Assembly (NCBI GenBank): GCA_934647305.1
Contig: CAKUFI010000004.1
Span: 4,763 to 68,762, forward strand
Source of the DNA: an uncultured Clostridia bacterium
GTDB lineage: Bacteria; Bacillota; Clostridia; Christensenellales; Aristaeellaceae
Length of the DNA: 64,000 nucleotides
Direction: 5' to 3'
Shown here piece by piece: positions 42,687 to 50,278 of the stretch. The notes below the pieces were generated by a model. It made no database searches. It was given only the letters and a program-made list of their open reading frames with translations, and had not been told where the DNA came from. The number at the start of each line of letters is the position of its first letter. The first letter of the stretch is position 1. A program made the position numbers and the translations under genes.

Positions 42687-44987
42687 ATGTCCGGCCACAA
42701 AATCGGATGGTTTCTGAAAATCCTCTTCAGCTATCTGCTGCTGACAGGCATACTGATCGCCTGCGTCGGCCTGCCCGTGATCCAGAATATCCGCTCCCTG
42801 GTCAGGGCGGAGATCCTCGACAGCGCGGATCGCGCGCTCGAGGCGGTGGGCGAGCGGTTCGACGGCTGGCGCAGGAGCATGGACGAGTACGCCCGGCAGC
42901 TGAAGAAGGAAGCGGATATGAGCCCCTACCGGCTGGCCTCGGACGGGTACGCCTCGCTCAAGGCGCTCGACGAGCTCAACCGCACGGTCATTTACAGCGA
43001 CCTGTGCGACGCCATCGCGCTGGTGTACGGCCGGAAGTACTTTTCGGGCGAGCCTATCGTCTACAGCTCGGTGGGCAACGTCGAGGCGACGGCCTTTTTC
43101 ACCCGCTTTTACCGCTACGAGCAGTGGGACTGCGCCGACATCTACGCGGACATGAGCGCCCTGGCCGAGTCCCGGCTGCGCGGGCCGGAGTGGCTGACCA
43201 TCCAGCGCATTCAGCGCAGCCGGTACCTGACCTACCTGGCGCCGATGGGCGCGGGACGCATGAGCGGGCGCGGCATGATGATGTTCTTGATCTCCTATGA
43301 GCGCTTCGGCGAGATGATGACCGGCGTGAGCCTGCCCCGCGGCGCGACGCTGCTGGTCGAGGACGAAAAGGGCCGCATGCTGTTCCGCAGCGACGGCGCG
43401 GAGCCGGGCGAGGAGTCCCTGATCGAACAGATGAGCGGGAAGGAAACCGGCCTGATGGGGGACACGCCCTGCTTCTTTCTTGAGGGGCCGAGCCGCAAGG
43501 GCTACCGCTTCGCCATCGCCCTTTCGCAGGACGTGGTCAGCGAGGCCATGGAGGATCGCCTGTTCCGGGTGCTGCTGATCCTGGGCGCGGGCGTGCTGCT
43601 GGCCATCGGTGCGTCGCTGGGGCTGAGCTTTCTGCTGTTTCGCCCGGTCAAGCGCCTGCGCGCCATCGCCCGGCAGCTGGACGCCAGTCCCTCCAACCTG
43701 AGCGACTTCGACCAGATCGAGTGGGCGATGACCGGCCTGTCCCGCAAGAACACCGACCTGCTCTCCCAGCTACACTCCCAGAGCGCCAGTCTCAGGCAGC
43801 ATATCCTGCAGTCCATGTGCCTGGGCTGCATGGATCAGAAGGAGGTCTTCCTCGCGCTGGTGCGGGAGGCGGGCATATCCTTCGACGAGCGCGCCCTGCG
43901 CCTAGTGGAGATCAGCATCGACCGCTGCGAGCAGCTCGAGGCGCGGATGGACGGCACGATGCGCGCCCTGACCCGCTACAGCCTGCTCAAACTTCTGCGC
44001 GAGAACGTCCGCACGCAGGGCATGAGCAGCATCGGCTGCGAGAGCGGGCGGGAGAATTGCGTCCTCGCCGTGCTCAGCGGCCATGTCGAGGAGGATGCGC
44101 GCGTGCGCGAGGCGCTGCGCGGCGTGCAGCAGATTGCGGAGGAGAACTTCCGCTTCACGCTGACCATCGGCGTGTCTCAGGTCTTTTCCGGCCTGGAGGG
44201 GCTCAGCGAGCACTGCCGAAGCGCCGCCGGGGCGGTCGAGCAGCGCTTCCTGCACGGCTACGGCCAGATCTTCTTTGCCGCGCAGTTTGGAGCGCAGCAG
44301 CCCGCCGCCGAGGAAACCCGCAAGCAGCTCACCCGGCTGGAGATGCAGGTTCTGCGCTGCCTGCGCGGCGAAAGCTATGCCGAGTGCATCGAGGCGGTCG
44401 AGCAGTACGCGCAGCTGATTCGCGAGCAGAACCTTTCCCCGGCCGAGGCCAGGCATTATCAGCTGCTGCTGTGCTCCTCGATCGATCAGCAGATCCGACT
44501 GCAGCACGGCGAGCTGAGAAACAGCCGCCTGAGCGGCGAGATGGACTTCGACACCATGGATCAGCTGCGCGACGCGACGATCGACAGGCTGGGCGAGCTG
44601 GAGGCGCTGAACGGCGGCCCGCAGGAGGGACTGCGCTCCGAGCTGGTCACGCGCTGCCTGGAGTATATCCAGGACCACCTGGCCGACCAGGGCCTGACCA
44701 TGGAGACGCTGGCCGGGGCGCTGAACGTGTCCTCGGGCTATCTGTCCAAGTGCTTCAAGGTGCAGGTCGGCGTCACGCCCTATCAGTACATCGACGCGCT
44801 GCGCATGCAGCGGGCCTGCCAGCTGCTGCGGGGCACCTCGCTGCGCATCAGCGGCATCCTTCAGGCCTGCGGCTACGTCGACAAGACCAACTTCATGCGC
44901 AAGTTCAAGCGGCAGTACGGCATGACGCCCATCGAATACCGCCAGGCCAACAGCGACTGCCCGGAGCCCATCGAGGAAGAAAACTGA
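42687..44987 (+). CDS. Membrane-bound AraC-family regulator with an extracellular sensor
   Basis: A 766-residue one-component regulator of the YesM/YesN-like fused type found in gut Firmicutes. The first helix is at about residues 9-31, an external sensor follows (about 32-290), and the second helix is near 291-312 with LSFLLFRPVKRLRAI continuing inside. The AraC DNA-binding region occupies about residues 664-766, with AGALNVSSGYLSKCFKVQ and the end MTPIEYRQANS. There is no kinase or receiver domain, so the external signal must act directly. AAGGAGG precedes the ATG at 42687. It probably controls the importer in which it is embedded. Confidence 0.9.
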   Translation: MSGHKIGWFLKILFSYLLLTGILIACVGLPVIQNIRSLVRAEILDSADRALEAVGERFDGWRRSMDEYARQLKKEADMSPYRLASDGYASLKALDELNRTVIYSDLCDAIALVYGRKYFSGEPIVYSSVGNVEATAFFTRFYRYEQWDCADIYADMSALAESRLRGPEWLTIQRIQRSRYLTYLAPMGAGRMSGRGMMMFLISYERFGEMMTGVSLPRGATLLVEDEKGRMLFRSDGAEPGEESLIEQMSGKETGLMGDTPCFFLEGPSRKGYRFAIALSQDVVSEAMEDRLFRVLLILGAGVLLAIGASLGLSFLLFRPVKRLRAIARQLDASPSNLSDFDQIEWAMTGLSRKNTDLLSQLHSQSASLRQHILQSMCLGCMDQKEVFLALVREAGISFDERALRLVEISIDRCEQLEARMDGTMRALTRYSLLKLLRENVRTQGMSSIGCESGRENCVLAVLSGHVEEDARVREALRGVQQIAEENFRFTLTIGVSQVFSGLEGLSEHCRSAAGAVEQRFLHGYGQIFFAAQFGAQQPAAEETRKQLTRLEMQVLRCLRGESYAECIEAVEQYAQLIREQNLSPAEARHYQLLLCSSIDQQIRLQHGELRNSRLSGEMDFDTMDQLRDATIDRLGELEALNGGPQEGLRSELVTRCLEYIQDHLADQGLTMETLAGALNVSSGYLSKCFKVQVGVTPYQYIDALRMQRACQLLRGTSLRISGILQACGYVDKTNFMRKFKRQYGMTPIEYRQANSDCPEPIEEEN

Positions 44988-45023
44988 CGCCTGCCCGCGG
45001 CAGGAAAGAAAGGGGAACACACC

Positions 45024-47237
45024 ATGTACGAATCCAGACTTCACGCCACCAACGGACTGATCTCCGTCGCCGTCGACGCGCGCAGCGGCGAGCTGCTCGA
45101 GCTGGTCAGCGAGCGCACGGCGGACAACGTCGTCAAGAGCAACTGTCACCCCAGGGCCTGGTCGCCCTTCCTGCTCGAGCTGCCGGGAGAAGGCGGCCAG
45201 AAGCGCCTCCTGCGCCCGGCGCGCTACGCGGAGATCTTCGAGGACGCCTCGCTCGCCCCCGTCGTCCGCGTGGAGCAGGCCGAAAAGAGCGCGTCGGTGC
45301 ATATCGACTACCCGGCGGTCATCGAGGGAAGCGAGCGCCGGGACGCGCAGGTTTCGGTCGAGGTGCTGCTGATGGAAGGCGACTGCCGCGCGCAGTGGCG
45401 CATTTCGGTCAGGAGCGGGCTTCAGGAGGAGCTGCAGAAGGTCATTTTCCCCTGCATAAACGGCGTGTTCCTGGGTGACACCTGGGAGGACGACGAGCTG
45501 GCCTTCCCCCATAACTCGGGCATACTGGTCAAAAACCCGGTGCGCCGCATCTCCGAAACGCCCCGCACGCTCTTTTGGAAGTGGCAGGAGTACCGCTACG
45601 GCTACAGCCTCAACGGCCCCTGCGGCGTGAAGGACGCGCGCGGCAGCCACGTGCTGGAATGTACCTATTCCGGCCCGGCCTCGATGCTGTGGATGGATCT
45701 GTTCGACCGCGGCGAAAACTGCGGCCTTTACCTGACCTGCCGAAACGAGCATATGCTGCTCAAGGCGCTGCGCGTGGAGACCTTCGGCGAGGAATCGCCC
45801 GGCCTGACCCTGGCCATCACGCACTATCCCTGCCTGAAGAAGGGCGAAGAGTGGCACAGCGAGACCTGCCTTGTGGCGCTTCACGAGGGCGACTGGCACT
45901 GGGGCGCGGACGAGTACCGCGCCTGGCGCAATTCTCTGCACGACGAAACCCCGCGCAGGCACCGCCCCGAGTGGTTCGAGAAGAGCCCCGGCCTGGTGGC
46001 GCATTACGATTTCAAGTATCAGGGCGGAGGCATCGTGCACCGCTTTAAGGACATCCCGGCGCTGCTCGAGCAGGCCCGCGAGATGGGCATGAACCACCTG
46101 CTGATCTCCGGCTGGAACTTCGACGGCTTCGACCACGGCTTCCCGCAGTACCGCCCCGATCCCGACCTGGGCACCGAGGAGGAGCTGCGCGAGGCGGTGC
46201 ATAAGGTGCGCGAGATGGGCGGGCATCTGGCCTTCTACATCAACTCCCGCCTGTGCAACACCAAGTATCCCGACCGCGCCGGGCTGATCCGTTCCTCCGC
46301 GATCATGCACCAGGACGGCTCGCTGCAGATCGAGCGATACGGCGCGGGCGACCTGGAGTTCGCCTGCCTGTGCAACCAGTCGACCGTCTGGCGCGACGAG
46401 TTCGTGGGCGTGGTCGATTACCTCACCCACAACATCGGCGCGGACAGCATGTACCTCGACCAGCTGGCGATGGGCAGCGGACAGCTGTGCTACCATCCCG
46501 AGCACACCGAGCACGCCGACAGCCCCGCCATGTGGAATCTCGGCTATCGCAGGATGCTCGCCCAGATGCGCGAGGGCTACGACGAGGGCGGCATGGGGCT
46601 GATCTACGAGGGCGTGAGCGATCTGTACGGCTGGGGCGCGTCCGGCCAGCTCATCACCACGATGTTCTCCCAGTTCAGCGGCGCGTCGCCCGAGATCTAC
46701 AAGTACACCTTCCCGGACCAGATCCTCGTGGACATGATGAACCCCCGCAGAAACAGCGGCATGCGGGCGGAGCACGTCGCGCGCCTGTCCACCTTCCTGC
46801 TGCTGCGCGCCTTCGTGGTGGGCTCGTACCTGTGGGTGTACGACCTGGAGATGGACAATACCTTCCGCCGCGACCCCGAGCAGTACGCGCGGCTTCAGCG
46901 CATCACGGCGCTGCGCTCGGCCTGGCTGGCGGCCTACGGGCAGGGCACGTTCCGCGACGACGTGGGTCTGGGCGCGGTTTCCGGCGGCCTGCTCGCCAAG
47001 CGGTTTGACCTCGCCGAGGGCGCGCTGGTTGCCTGCGCGAACGAAAAGCACCTGCCCGGCGCGTTCGTCGAGGTGCTCTGGACGGGCGAAAACTGCCCCG
47101 ACGTGCGCATTCGCACCGACCGCGTGCCCGACGAGGAGCGCCCGTGCGCCTTCGAAGTCACCCCGCGCGAGGGCGGCTTCACCGTGCGCGTGCCGCTCGA
47201 CGCGGACGACGAGCTCTGCCTGCTCAGGCTCCGCTGA
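45024..47237 (+). CDS. DUF6259-like glycoside hydrolase superfamily protein
   Basis: A 737-residue cytoplasmic protein with an N-terminal beta-rich domain (about 1-300, like the galactose mutarotase-type part of GH97, GH101 or GH31 enzymes) and a TIM barrel (about 300-620). The barrel has GGHLAFYINSRLCN, IGADSMYLDQLAMGSG and MGLIYEGVSDLYGWG. The Asp in YLDQ and the Glu in YEGVSD are plausible catalytic residues. A C-terminal beta domain follows. I assign it to the DUF6259 group from its overall pattern, not from a specific activity. It ends the importer operon. Confidence 0.7.
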   Translation: MYESRLHATNGLISVAVDARSGELLELVSERTADNVVKSNCHPRAWSPFLLELPGEGGQKRLLRPARYAEIFEDASLAPVVRVEQAEKSASVHIDYPAVIEGSERRDAQVSVEVLLMEGDCRAQWRISVRSGLQEELQKVIFPCINGVFLGDTWEDDELAFPHNSGILVKNPVRRISETPRTLFWKWQEYRYGYSLNGPCGVKDARGSHVLECTYSGPASMLWMDLFDRGENCGLYLTCRNEHMLLKALRVETFGEESPGLTLAITHYPCLKKGEEWHSETCLVALHEGDWHWGADEYRAWRNSLHDETPRRHRPEWFEKSPGLVAHYDFKYQGGGIVHRFKDIPALLEQAREMGMNHLLISGWNFDGFDHGFPQYRPDPDLGTEEELREAVHKVREMGGHLAFYINSRLCNTKYPDRAGLIRSSAIMHQDGSLQIERYGAGDLEFACLCNQSTVWRDEFVGVVDYLTHNIGADSMYLDQLAMGSGQLCYHPEHTEHADSPAMWNLGYRRMLAQMREGYDEGGMGLIYEGVSDLYGWGASGQLITTMFSQFSGASPEIYKYTFPDQILVDMMNPRRNSGMRAEHVARLSTFLLLRAFVVGSYLWVYDLEMDNTFRRDPEQYARLQRITALRSAWLAAYGQGTFRDDVGLGAVSGGLLAKRFDLAEGALVACANEKHLPGAFVEVLWTGENCPDVRIRTDRVPDEERPCAFEVTPREGGFTVRVPLDADDELCLLRLR

Positions 47238-47244
47238 CCCGCAA

Positions 47245-47287
47245 AAAACACTCCCGCTCGCAGCATTGCGGGCGGGAGAAGTGTTTT
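47245..47287 (+). terminator. Terminator hairpin after the glycosidase gene (left copy of a duplicated hairpin)
   Basis: AACACTCCCGC pairs with GCGGGAG and AGTGTT around a GC-rich loop, then TTTT. Its core 47248-47277 is repeated exactly at 48262-48291. Confidence 0.75.
47248..47277. repeat. 30-bp direct repeat, left copy, bordering an AT-rich islet
   Basis: It is identical over 30 bp to 48262-48291. Base composition changes sharply just after it. Confidence 0.9.
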
Positions 47288-47294
47288 GGAGAGC

Positions 47295-48182
47295 CTATTG
47301 AAGCAAGATGGATTCTGCATTAAAAGAAGGCAGGGAGATCGAAGCACCAAGTATAGTAGTGTACGTATACAATCCATTGAAATCCCCATAGACCTTTATT
47401 TTATCATCCTCAAGAATACGGCCTTCACCGTCTTTACGAGTATAGGTTACATAGACGACATCATCATAGCCTCCCTTGGTGGCCACACGAAGACTGACCT
47501 TTGTACCAGAAAAAGATTCATATTCTACTACCTGGATTACCTTGCCAGAAAAAACATATTTATTACCAACATACTTATCTGGATTACGGGCGAGAGTCTT
47601 GAAATCCATCTCAAGATAACGGTTCTTTGTACGGGGTGTGCTTCCGTAACTAGGAGCGTTTTTATTTATAAGGGCTTTTCGAGTGGCACGGTCAGCAATA
47701 CCTGTTACAGGAAGCCCTGCTGTTTGCTGAAAAAGCCTGAGTGCTTCATCGGTCTTACTGTCAAATTGGCCATCTGCTGTCCCGCTAAGATAACCTAACG
47801 AGATGAGACGGTTTTGCAGTAAGGAGACAGCAGGGCCACTACCCCCTTTTTGGAGAGCTTTTGCTGTATTATTGATTCCAACTAGATGATCTTCCTGTTC
47901 ATCTAACACTGGAGATTGAGCTATTCTATCAGAATTTCGTTCCTCGAGCTCATTTAAAATCAAGTCACGCAATTCTATAAGCTCATCGTCAGAATAGATA
48001 CCGATGCGTTTGGAGATGGCGTCAGTAATTTCGCCAGGAGACGATTCAATAAGAATATCGGAGAGCAATTCAAGACGCTGTGATTTCGACATGTCACTTA
48101 CGTTCGGCTTCACTGTAGCATAAGCATATGTCGGTACAAATAGCAAACTGATGAGTAGAAGTGCCAAGACTTTCTTGAACAT
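47295..48182 (-). CDS. Secreted protein with a peptidoglycan-binding domain
   Basis: A 295-residue protein with a signal peptide (about residues 1-22, ending TYAYA). A helical segment follows, then a PG_binding_1 domain near residues 105-170 (GPAVSLLQNRLISLGYLSG...DGQFDSKTDEALRLFQ...GIADRATRKALI). The C-terminal region (190-295) looks like a small beta-barrel (YVGNKYVFSGKVIQVVE) with no known enzyme motif. The gene is AT-rich (about 43% GC) in GC-rich surroundings and lies between two 30-bp repeats, which suggests horizontal arrival. It may bind cell wall or act as a small adhesin. The catalytic role, if any, is not visible. Confidence 0.75.
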   Translation of the reverse strand: MFKKVLALLLISLLFVPTYAYATVKPNVSDMSKSQRLELLSDILIESSPGEITDAISKRIGIYSDDELIELRDLILNELEERNSDRIAQSPVLDEQEDHLVGINNTAKALQKGGSGPAVSLLQNRLISLGYLSGTADGQFDSKTDEALRLFQQTAGLPVTGIADRATRKALINKNAPSYGSTPRTKNRYLEMDFKTLARNPDKYVGNKYVFSGKVIQVVEYESFSGTKVSLRVATKGGYDDVVYVTYTRKDGEGRILEDDKIKVYGDFNGLYTYTTILGASISLPSFNAESILLQ

Positions 48183-48261
48183 AGCGAAAACCTCCCATAA
48201 AATGTAGTATATACATTATAGCATATGTTTGATGTTGATTCAACATATAGAATAAGAAATC

Positions 48262-48291
48262 ACACTCCCGCTCGCAGCATTGCGGGCGGGA
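48262..48291. repeat. 30-bp direct repeat, right copy
   Basis: Exact copy of 47248-47277. It can still fold as ACA-CTCCCGC/GCGGGA-TGT. Confidence 0.9.
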
Positions 48292-48301
48292 TGTATGCTT
48301 A

Positions 48302-48349
48302 CACTGAAGAAAATTTCTTCTGCCCGGTTGACAGCGGTTTTCTTCAGTG
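48302..48349 (-). terminator. Long inverted repeat at the end of the toxin transcript
   Basis: CACTGAAGAAAA (48302-48313) and TTTTCTTCAGTG (48338-48349) match over 12 bp. On the minus strand it could stabilise or end the toxin mRNA. Its right arm lies between the -35 and -10 of the antisense promoter. Confidence 0.55.
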
Positions 48350-48356
48350 CTATAAT
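48328..48356 (+). promoter_or_regulatory. Consensus promoter of a convergent antisense RNA
   Basis: TTGACA (48328-48333), a 17-bp spacer and TATAAT (48351-48356) point towards the 3' end of the toxin gene. No open frame with a ribosome site follows. Confidence 0.85.
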
Positions 48357-48361
48357 GTCCT

Positions 48362-48460
48362 CAGGAAGGGATGACGCTTTTCGTATGGCTTCTCCCCTCT
48401 ATATGAGTGGTAGCCGTCATCCGGTTAGCGTTGGATGGCGGCATTGCTTTATTTCTTCTT
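48362..48460 (+). ncRNA. Predicted antisense antitoxin RNA (RatA-like position)
   Basis: An RNA started at about 48362-48364 would run against the toxin mRNA. It would end after the hairpin GCCGTCATCC/GGATGGCGGC (48413-48422 and 48433-48442, one G-U pair) followed by ATTGCTTTATTT. It would overlap the toxin 3' untranslated region and the stop codon (48449-48451). Size and exact ends are inferred. Confidence 0.6.
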
Positions 48461-48544
48461 GTTCAGGCTGCGACCGAACTGGATCGCTTTCAGTACAAGA
48501 GATGCAACCATAATGACCACAGAGATGATCTCGAAGTCAGTCAT
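48449..48544 (-). CDS. Type I toxin peptide (TxpA/BsrG holin-like family)
   Basis: A 31-residue hydrophobic peptide, MTDFEIISVVIMVASL followed by VLKAIQFGRSLNKKK. It has an acidic N-terminus, one membrane helix (about residues 5-20) and a basic tail ending in three lysines. This is the pattern of the holin-like type I toxins (TxpA, BsrG, BsrE, YonT), which depolarise or disturb the membrane. The ribosome site AAGGAGGTGA is near-perfect. An in-frame ATG 54 bp upstream would give 49 residues but has a weaker site. The gene has its own consensus promoter, and an antisense promoter faces it. Conflict with any large gene is absent. Confidence 0.82.
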   Translation of the reverse strand: MTDFEIISVVIMVASLVLKAIQFGRSLNKKK

Positions 48545-48550
48545 GATCTC

Positions 48551-48580
48551 ACCTCCTTCGCTTTTGTTAAGCGTCAGAGG
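48551..48580 (-). promoter_or_regulatory. Hairpin covering the toxin ribosome binding site
   Basis: In the toxin mRNA CGCTT and AAGCG (plus 48569-48573 and 48559-48563) form a stem, and CCTC (48577-48580) can pair with GAGG of the ribosome site (48552-48555). This would keep translation low, as in known type I toxins. Confidence 0.6.
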
Positions 48581-48637
48581 CGAAAAGCCAAGCGCCATCG
48601 TTTTCCTTCCCTTGGGAAGTCATGGACTTCACCTGTG

Positions 48638-48666
48638 ATTATACCATGCACATATAGAAATGTCAA
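48638..48666 (-). promoter_or_regulatory. Consensus toxin promoter
   Basis: On the minus strand TTGACA (48661-48666), a 17-bp spacer and TGGTATAAT (TATAAT at 48638-48643). The leader of about 85 nt contains a GAAGTC/GACTTC hairpin. Confidence 0.88.
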
Positions 48667-48710
48667 TAAACAATCCCGGCCGCGTATCAGGCGGAACGGG
48701 ACGTATTTGT

Positions 48711-49091
48711 CTACTCTTCATTCCTGAGCAGTTCTGCCGCGCGCACCTTGTCGCGGTCGATCTGAGCCTTGAGCGCCTCCATGCTGTCAAAGTGCCGGAT
48801 GCCGCGCAGGAAGGCGCGCAGCGACACCTCGAGCTCGCGGCCGTACAGGTCGCCCTCGTAATCGATGAAGAAGGTTTCGATCGTCACCTCGGGCGAGTCG
48901 GTCACGGTCGGGCGCGCGCCGATGTTCGTCACGCCGGCGTACCGCCTGCCGTCGATCACGGCCTCGCTGGCGTATACCCCGCGCGGCGGCAGCGCCGTGC
49001 CCGCCTCGACCTTCAGGTTGGCGGTCGGGAAGCCGAACCTGTGCCCCAGCCCCTGGCCGTGCACCACTGTGCCCCTGAGCGTTCTGTCCAT
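48711..49091 (-). CDS. Stand-alone riboflavin kinase
   Basis: A 126-residue flavokinase that makes FMN from riboflavin and ATP. It corresponds to the C-terminal domain of bifunctional RibF. The motifs GQGLGHRFGFPTANL (about 13-27), GVYAS, TNIGARPTV (about 55-63) and the ET pair in VTIETFFIDYEGDLYG (about 69-84) are all present. The FAD synthetase domain that normally precedes it is absent. The gene starts cleanly with AAAGGAGGGACGCGC and its own -10, so this is not a visible truncation. FAD would have to be made by another protein. Confidence 0.88.
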   Translation of the reverse strand: MDRTLRGTVVHGQGLGHRFGFPTANLKVEAGTALPPRGVYASEAVIDGRRYAGVTNIGARPTVTDSPEVTIETFFIDYEGDLYGRELEVSLRAFLRGIRHFDSMEALKAQIDRDKVRAAELLRNEE

Positions 49092-49114
49092 GCGCGTCCC
49101 TCCTTTACAGGCCT

Positions 49115-49120
49115 ATTATA
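49115..49120 (-). promoter_or_regulatory. -10 element of the riboflavin kinase gene
   Basis: TATAAT on the minus strand directly after the pstS terminator, 24 bp before the start codon. No clear -35. Confidence 0.45.
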
Positions 49121-49125
49121 CAACA

Positions 49126-49160
49126 AAAGAGCGAGCCTGGATTGCTCCAGGCTCGTTCTT
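49126..49160 (-). terminator. Terminator of pstS
   Basis: AAAGAGCGAGCCTGG pairs with CCAGGCTCGTTCTTTT over about 15 bp, so it can act in both directions. It ends with TTTT on the minus strand. Confidence 0.85.
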
Positions 49161-49199
49161 TTCTGTTATGTCTTGGCGATGAGTCCCGTGCTTCCCGCG

Positions 49200-50039
49200 T
49201 CAGTTCGCGCTGGGGGTCGCAGTGGGCTCAACCTCTTCAGTGGCCGCGGCCACGGCGCCCGCCGCGGAGATGATGTCCGCAGCCTCGATGGAGGTGGCGA
49301 AGTCGAAGAACTTCTGCGCGGTCTCGGAGAGCTCCACGCCTTCCTTGGTCACCAGCACGAAGGGGCGCTGGACCGGGTAGGTGCCGTCCTTGACGGTCTC
49401 CTCAGTGGGCACCACGCCGCCGACGGACAGGGCCTTGACGGTGTCCTTGACGGAAGCCAGGGAGGCGTAGCCGATGGCCGCGGGGTTCTGGGACACGGCG
49501 GTGATGACGTCGCCGGTAGAGGTCAGCTCCTGGCGATAGACGCAGGCGTCCTTGGTATCGGTGATGGACTCGAAGCCGTCGCGGGTGCCGCTGCCAGCTT
49601 CACGGCCGATGACCACGATTTCCTCGTCGCTGCCGCCAACGTCCTTCCAGTTGGTGATTTCGCCCTTGTAGATCTTGGCCAGGGTATCCAGGTCGATGTC
49701 GGTCAGGGGGTTGTCGGGGTTGACGATGATCGCGATGCCGTCATAGGCCAGCACGGTCTCAACCAGACCCTCAGCCTTCTCCTCGTCCTTCAGCGCGCGG
49801 CTCGACAGGCCGATGTCGCAGCGGCCTTCCAGCACCGCCGTGATGCCCGAGCCGGAACCGGTGGGGTTGTAGGTGAAGTTCACGTCCGGGTTCTCGTTGG
49901 TGAAGTACTCGCCCAGCGCGCCGATCACCTTCTGCATCGAGGTGGAGCCGTCCGTGGAGACGCTGCCTTCGGCCAGGGCGGACATGCCCGCGCCCACCAG
50001 CATCACAAGAGCCAACAGAATGCAAACGATCTTCTTCAT
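49200..50039 (-). CDS. pstS: Phosphate-binding protein PstS family
   Basis: A 279-residue secreted phosphate-binding protein. The signal peptide (1-24) ends MSALAE, with an A-L-A site and no lipobox. Phosphate-binding loops are visible as STDGSTSMQKV (about 28-38), NPTGSGSGITAV (about 60-71), DIGLSSRALKDEE and GREAGSGTRDGFE (about 155). The C-terminal tail EEVEPTATPSAN is unstructured. The ATG at 50039 has AAGGAGGATCTGATT upstream. There are no pstC, pstA, pstB or phoU genes next to it, so it stands apart from the rest of the importer. Confidence 0.88.
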   Translation of the reverse strand: MKKIVCILLALVMLVGAGMSALAEGSVSTDGSTSMQKVIGALGEYFTNENPDVNFTYNPTGSGSGITAVLEGRCDIGLSSRALKDEEKAEGLVETVLAYDGIAIIVNPDNPLTDIDLDTLAKIYKGEITNWKDVGGSDEEIVVIGREAGSGTRDGFESITDTKDACVYRQELTSTGDVITAVSQNPAAIGYASLASVKDTVKALSVGGVVPTEETVKDGTYPVQRPFVLVTKEGVELSETAQKFFDFATSIEAADIISAAGAVAAATEEVEPTATPSAN

Positions 50040-50094
50040 AATCAGATCCTCCTTCAAATCCATTGTGTTCATCGGATCGGTTCTCCCCATCCGA

Positions 50095-50145
50095 CGTATA
50101 TAGGATAAGGCTCTCATGTCAAAAACAAAACCCGCGTCATGTCAA
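50095..50145 (-). promoter_or_regulatory. pstS promoter with TTGACATGA direct repeats
   Basis: On the minus strand two exact TTGACATGA copies (50137-50145 and 50114-50122) are 23 bp apart. The nearer contains the -35 TTGACA, with TATACG (50095-50100) 16 bp on. The layout suggests a PhoP/PhoB-type activator site. Confidence 0.5.
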
Positions 50146-50200
50146 ATCCCTGTCAGACCTGCGCCGGCGGATAAAAATCGCGCGGAGGCGGCTTTCGGGA

Positions 50201-50229
50201 TTGAAAAACCGGTAATTCTATGGTAGTAT
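50201..50229 (+). promoter_or_regulatory. Promoter of the Rrf2 gene
   Basis: TTGAAA (50201-50206), a 17-bp spacer and TAGTAT (50224-50229), about 50 bp before the start. Confidence 0.45.
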
Positions 50230-50278
50230 TAGGGTATGAACGCGGACGGCGCCCGTCGTCCGACAGGAGATGAGCAAT

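Noticed and set aside
43902..47051. A 1049-codon minus-strand open frame
   Set aside because: It covers the AraC regulator and the glycosidase in the opposite strand, both of which have clear domains. The frame has none.
47286..47798. A 170-residue plus-strand frame inside the AT-rich islet
   Set aside because: It is opposite the peptidoglycan-binding gene, which has a signal peptide and a domain. The plus-strand frame has neither.
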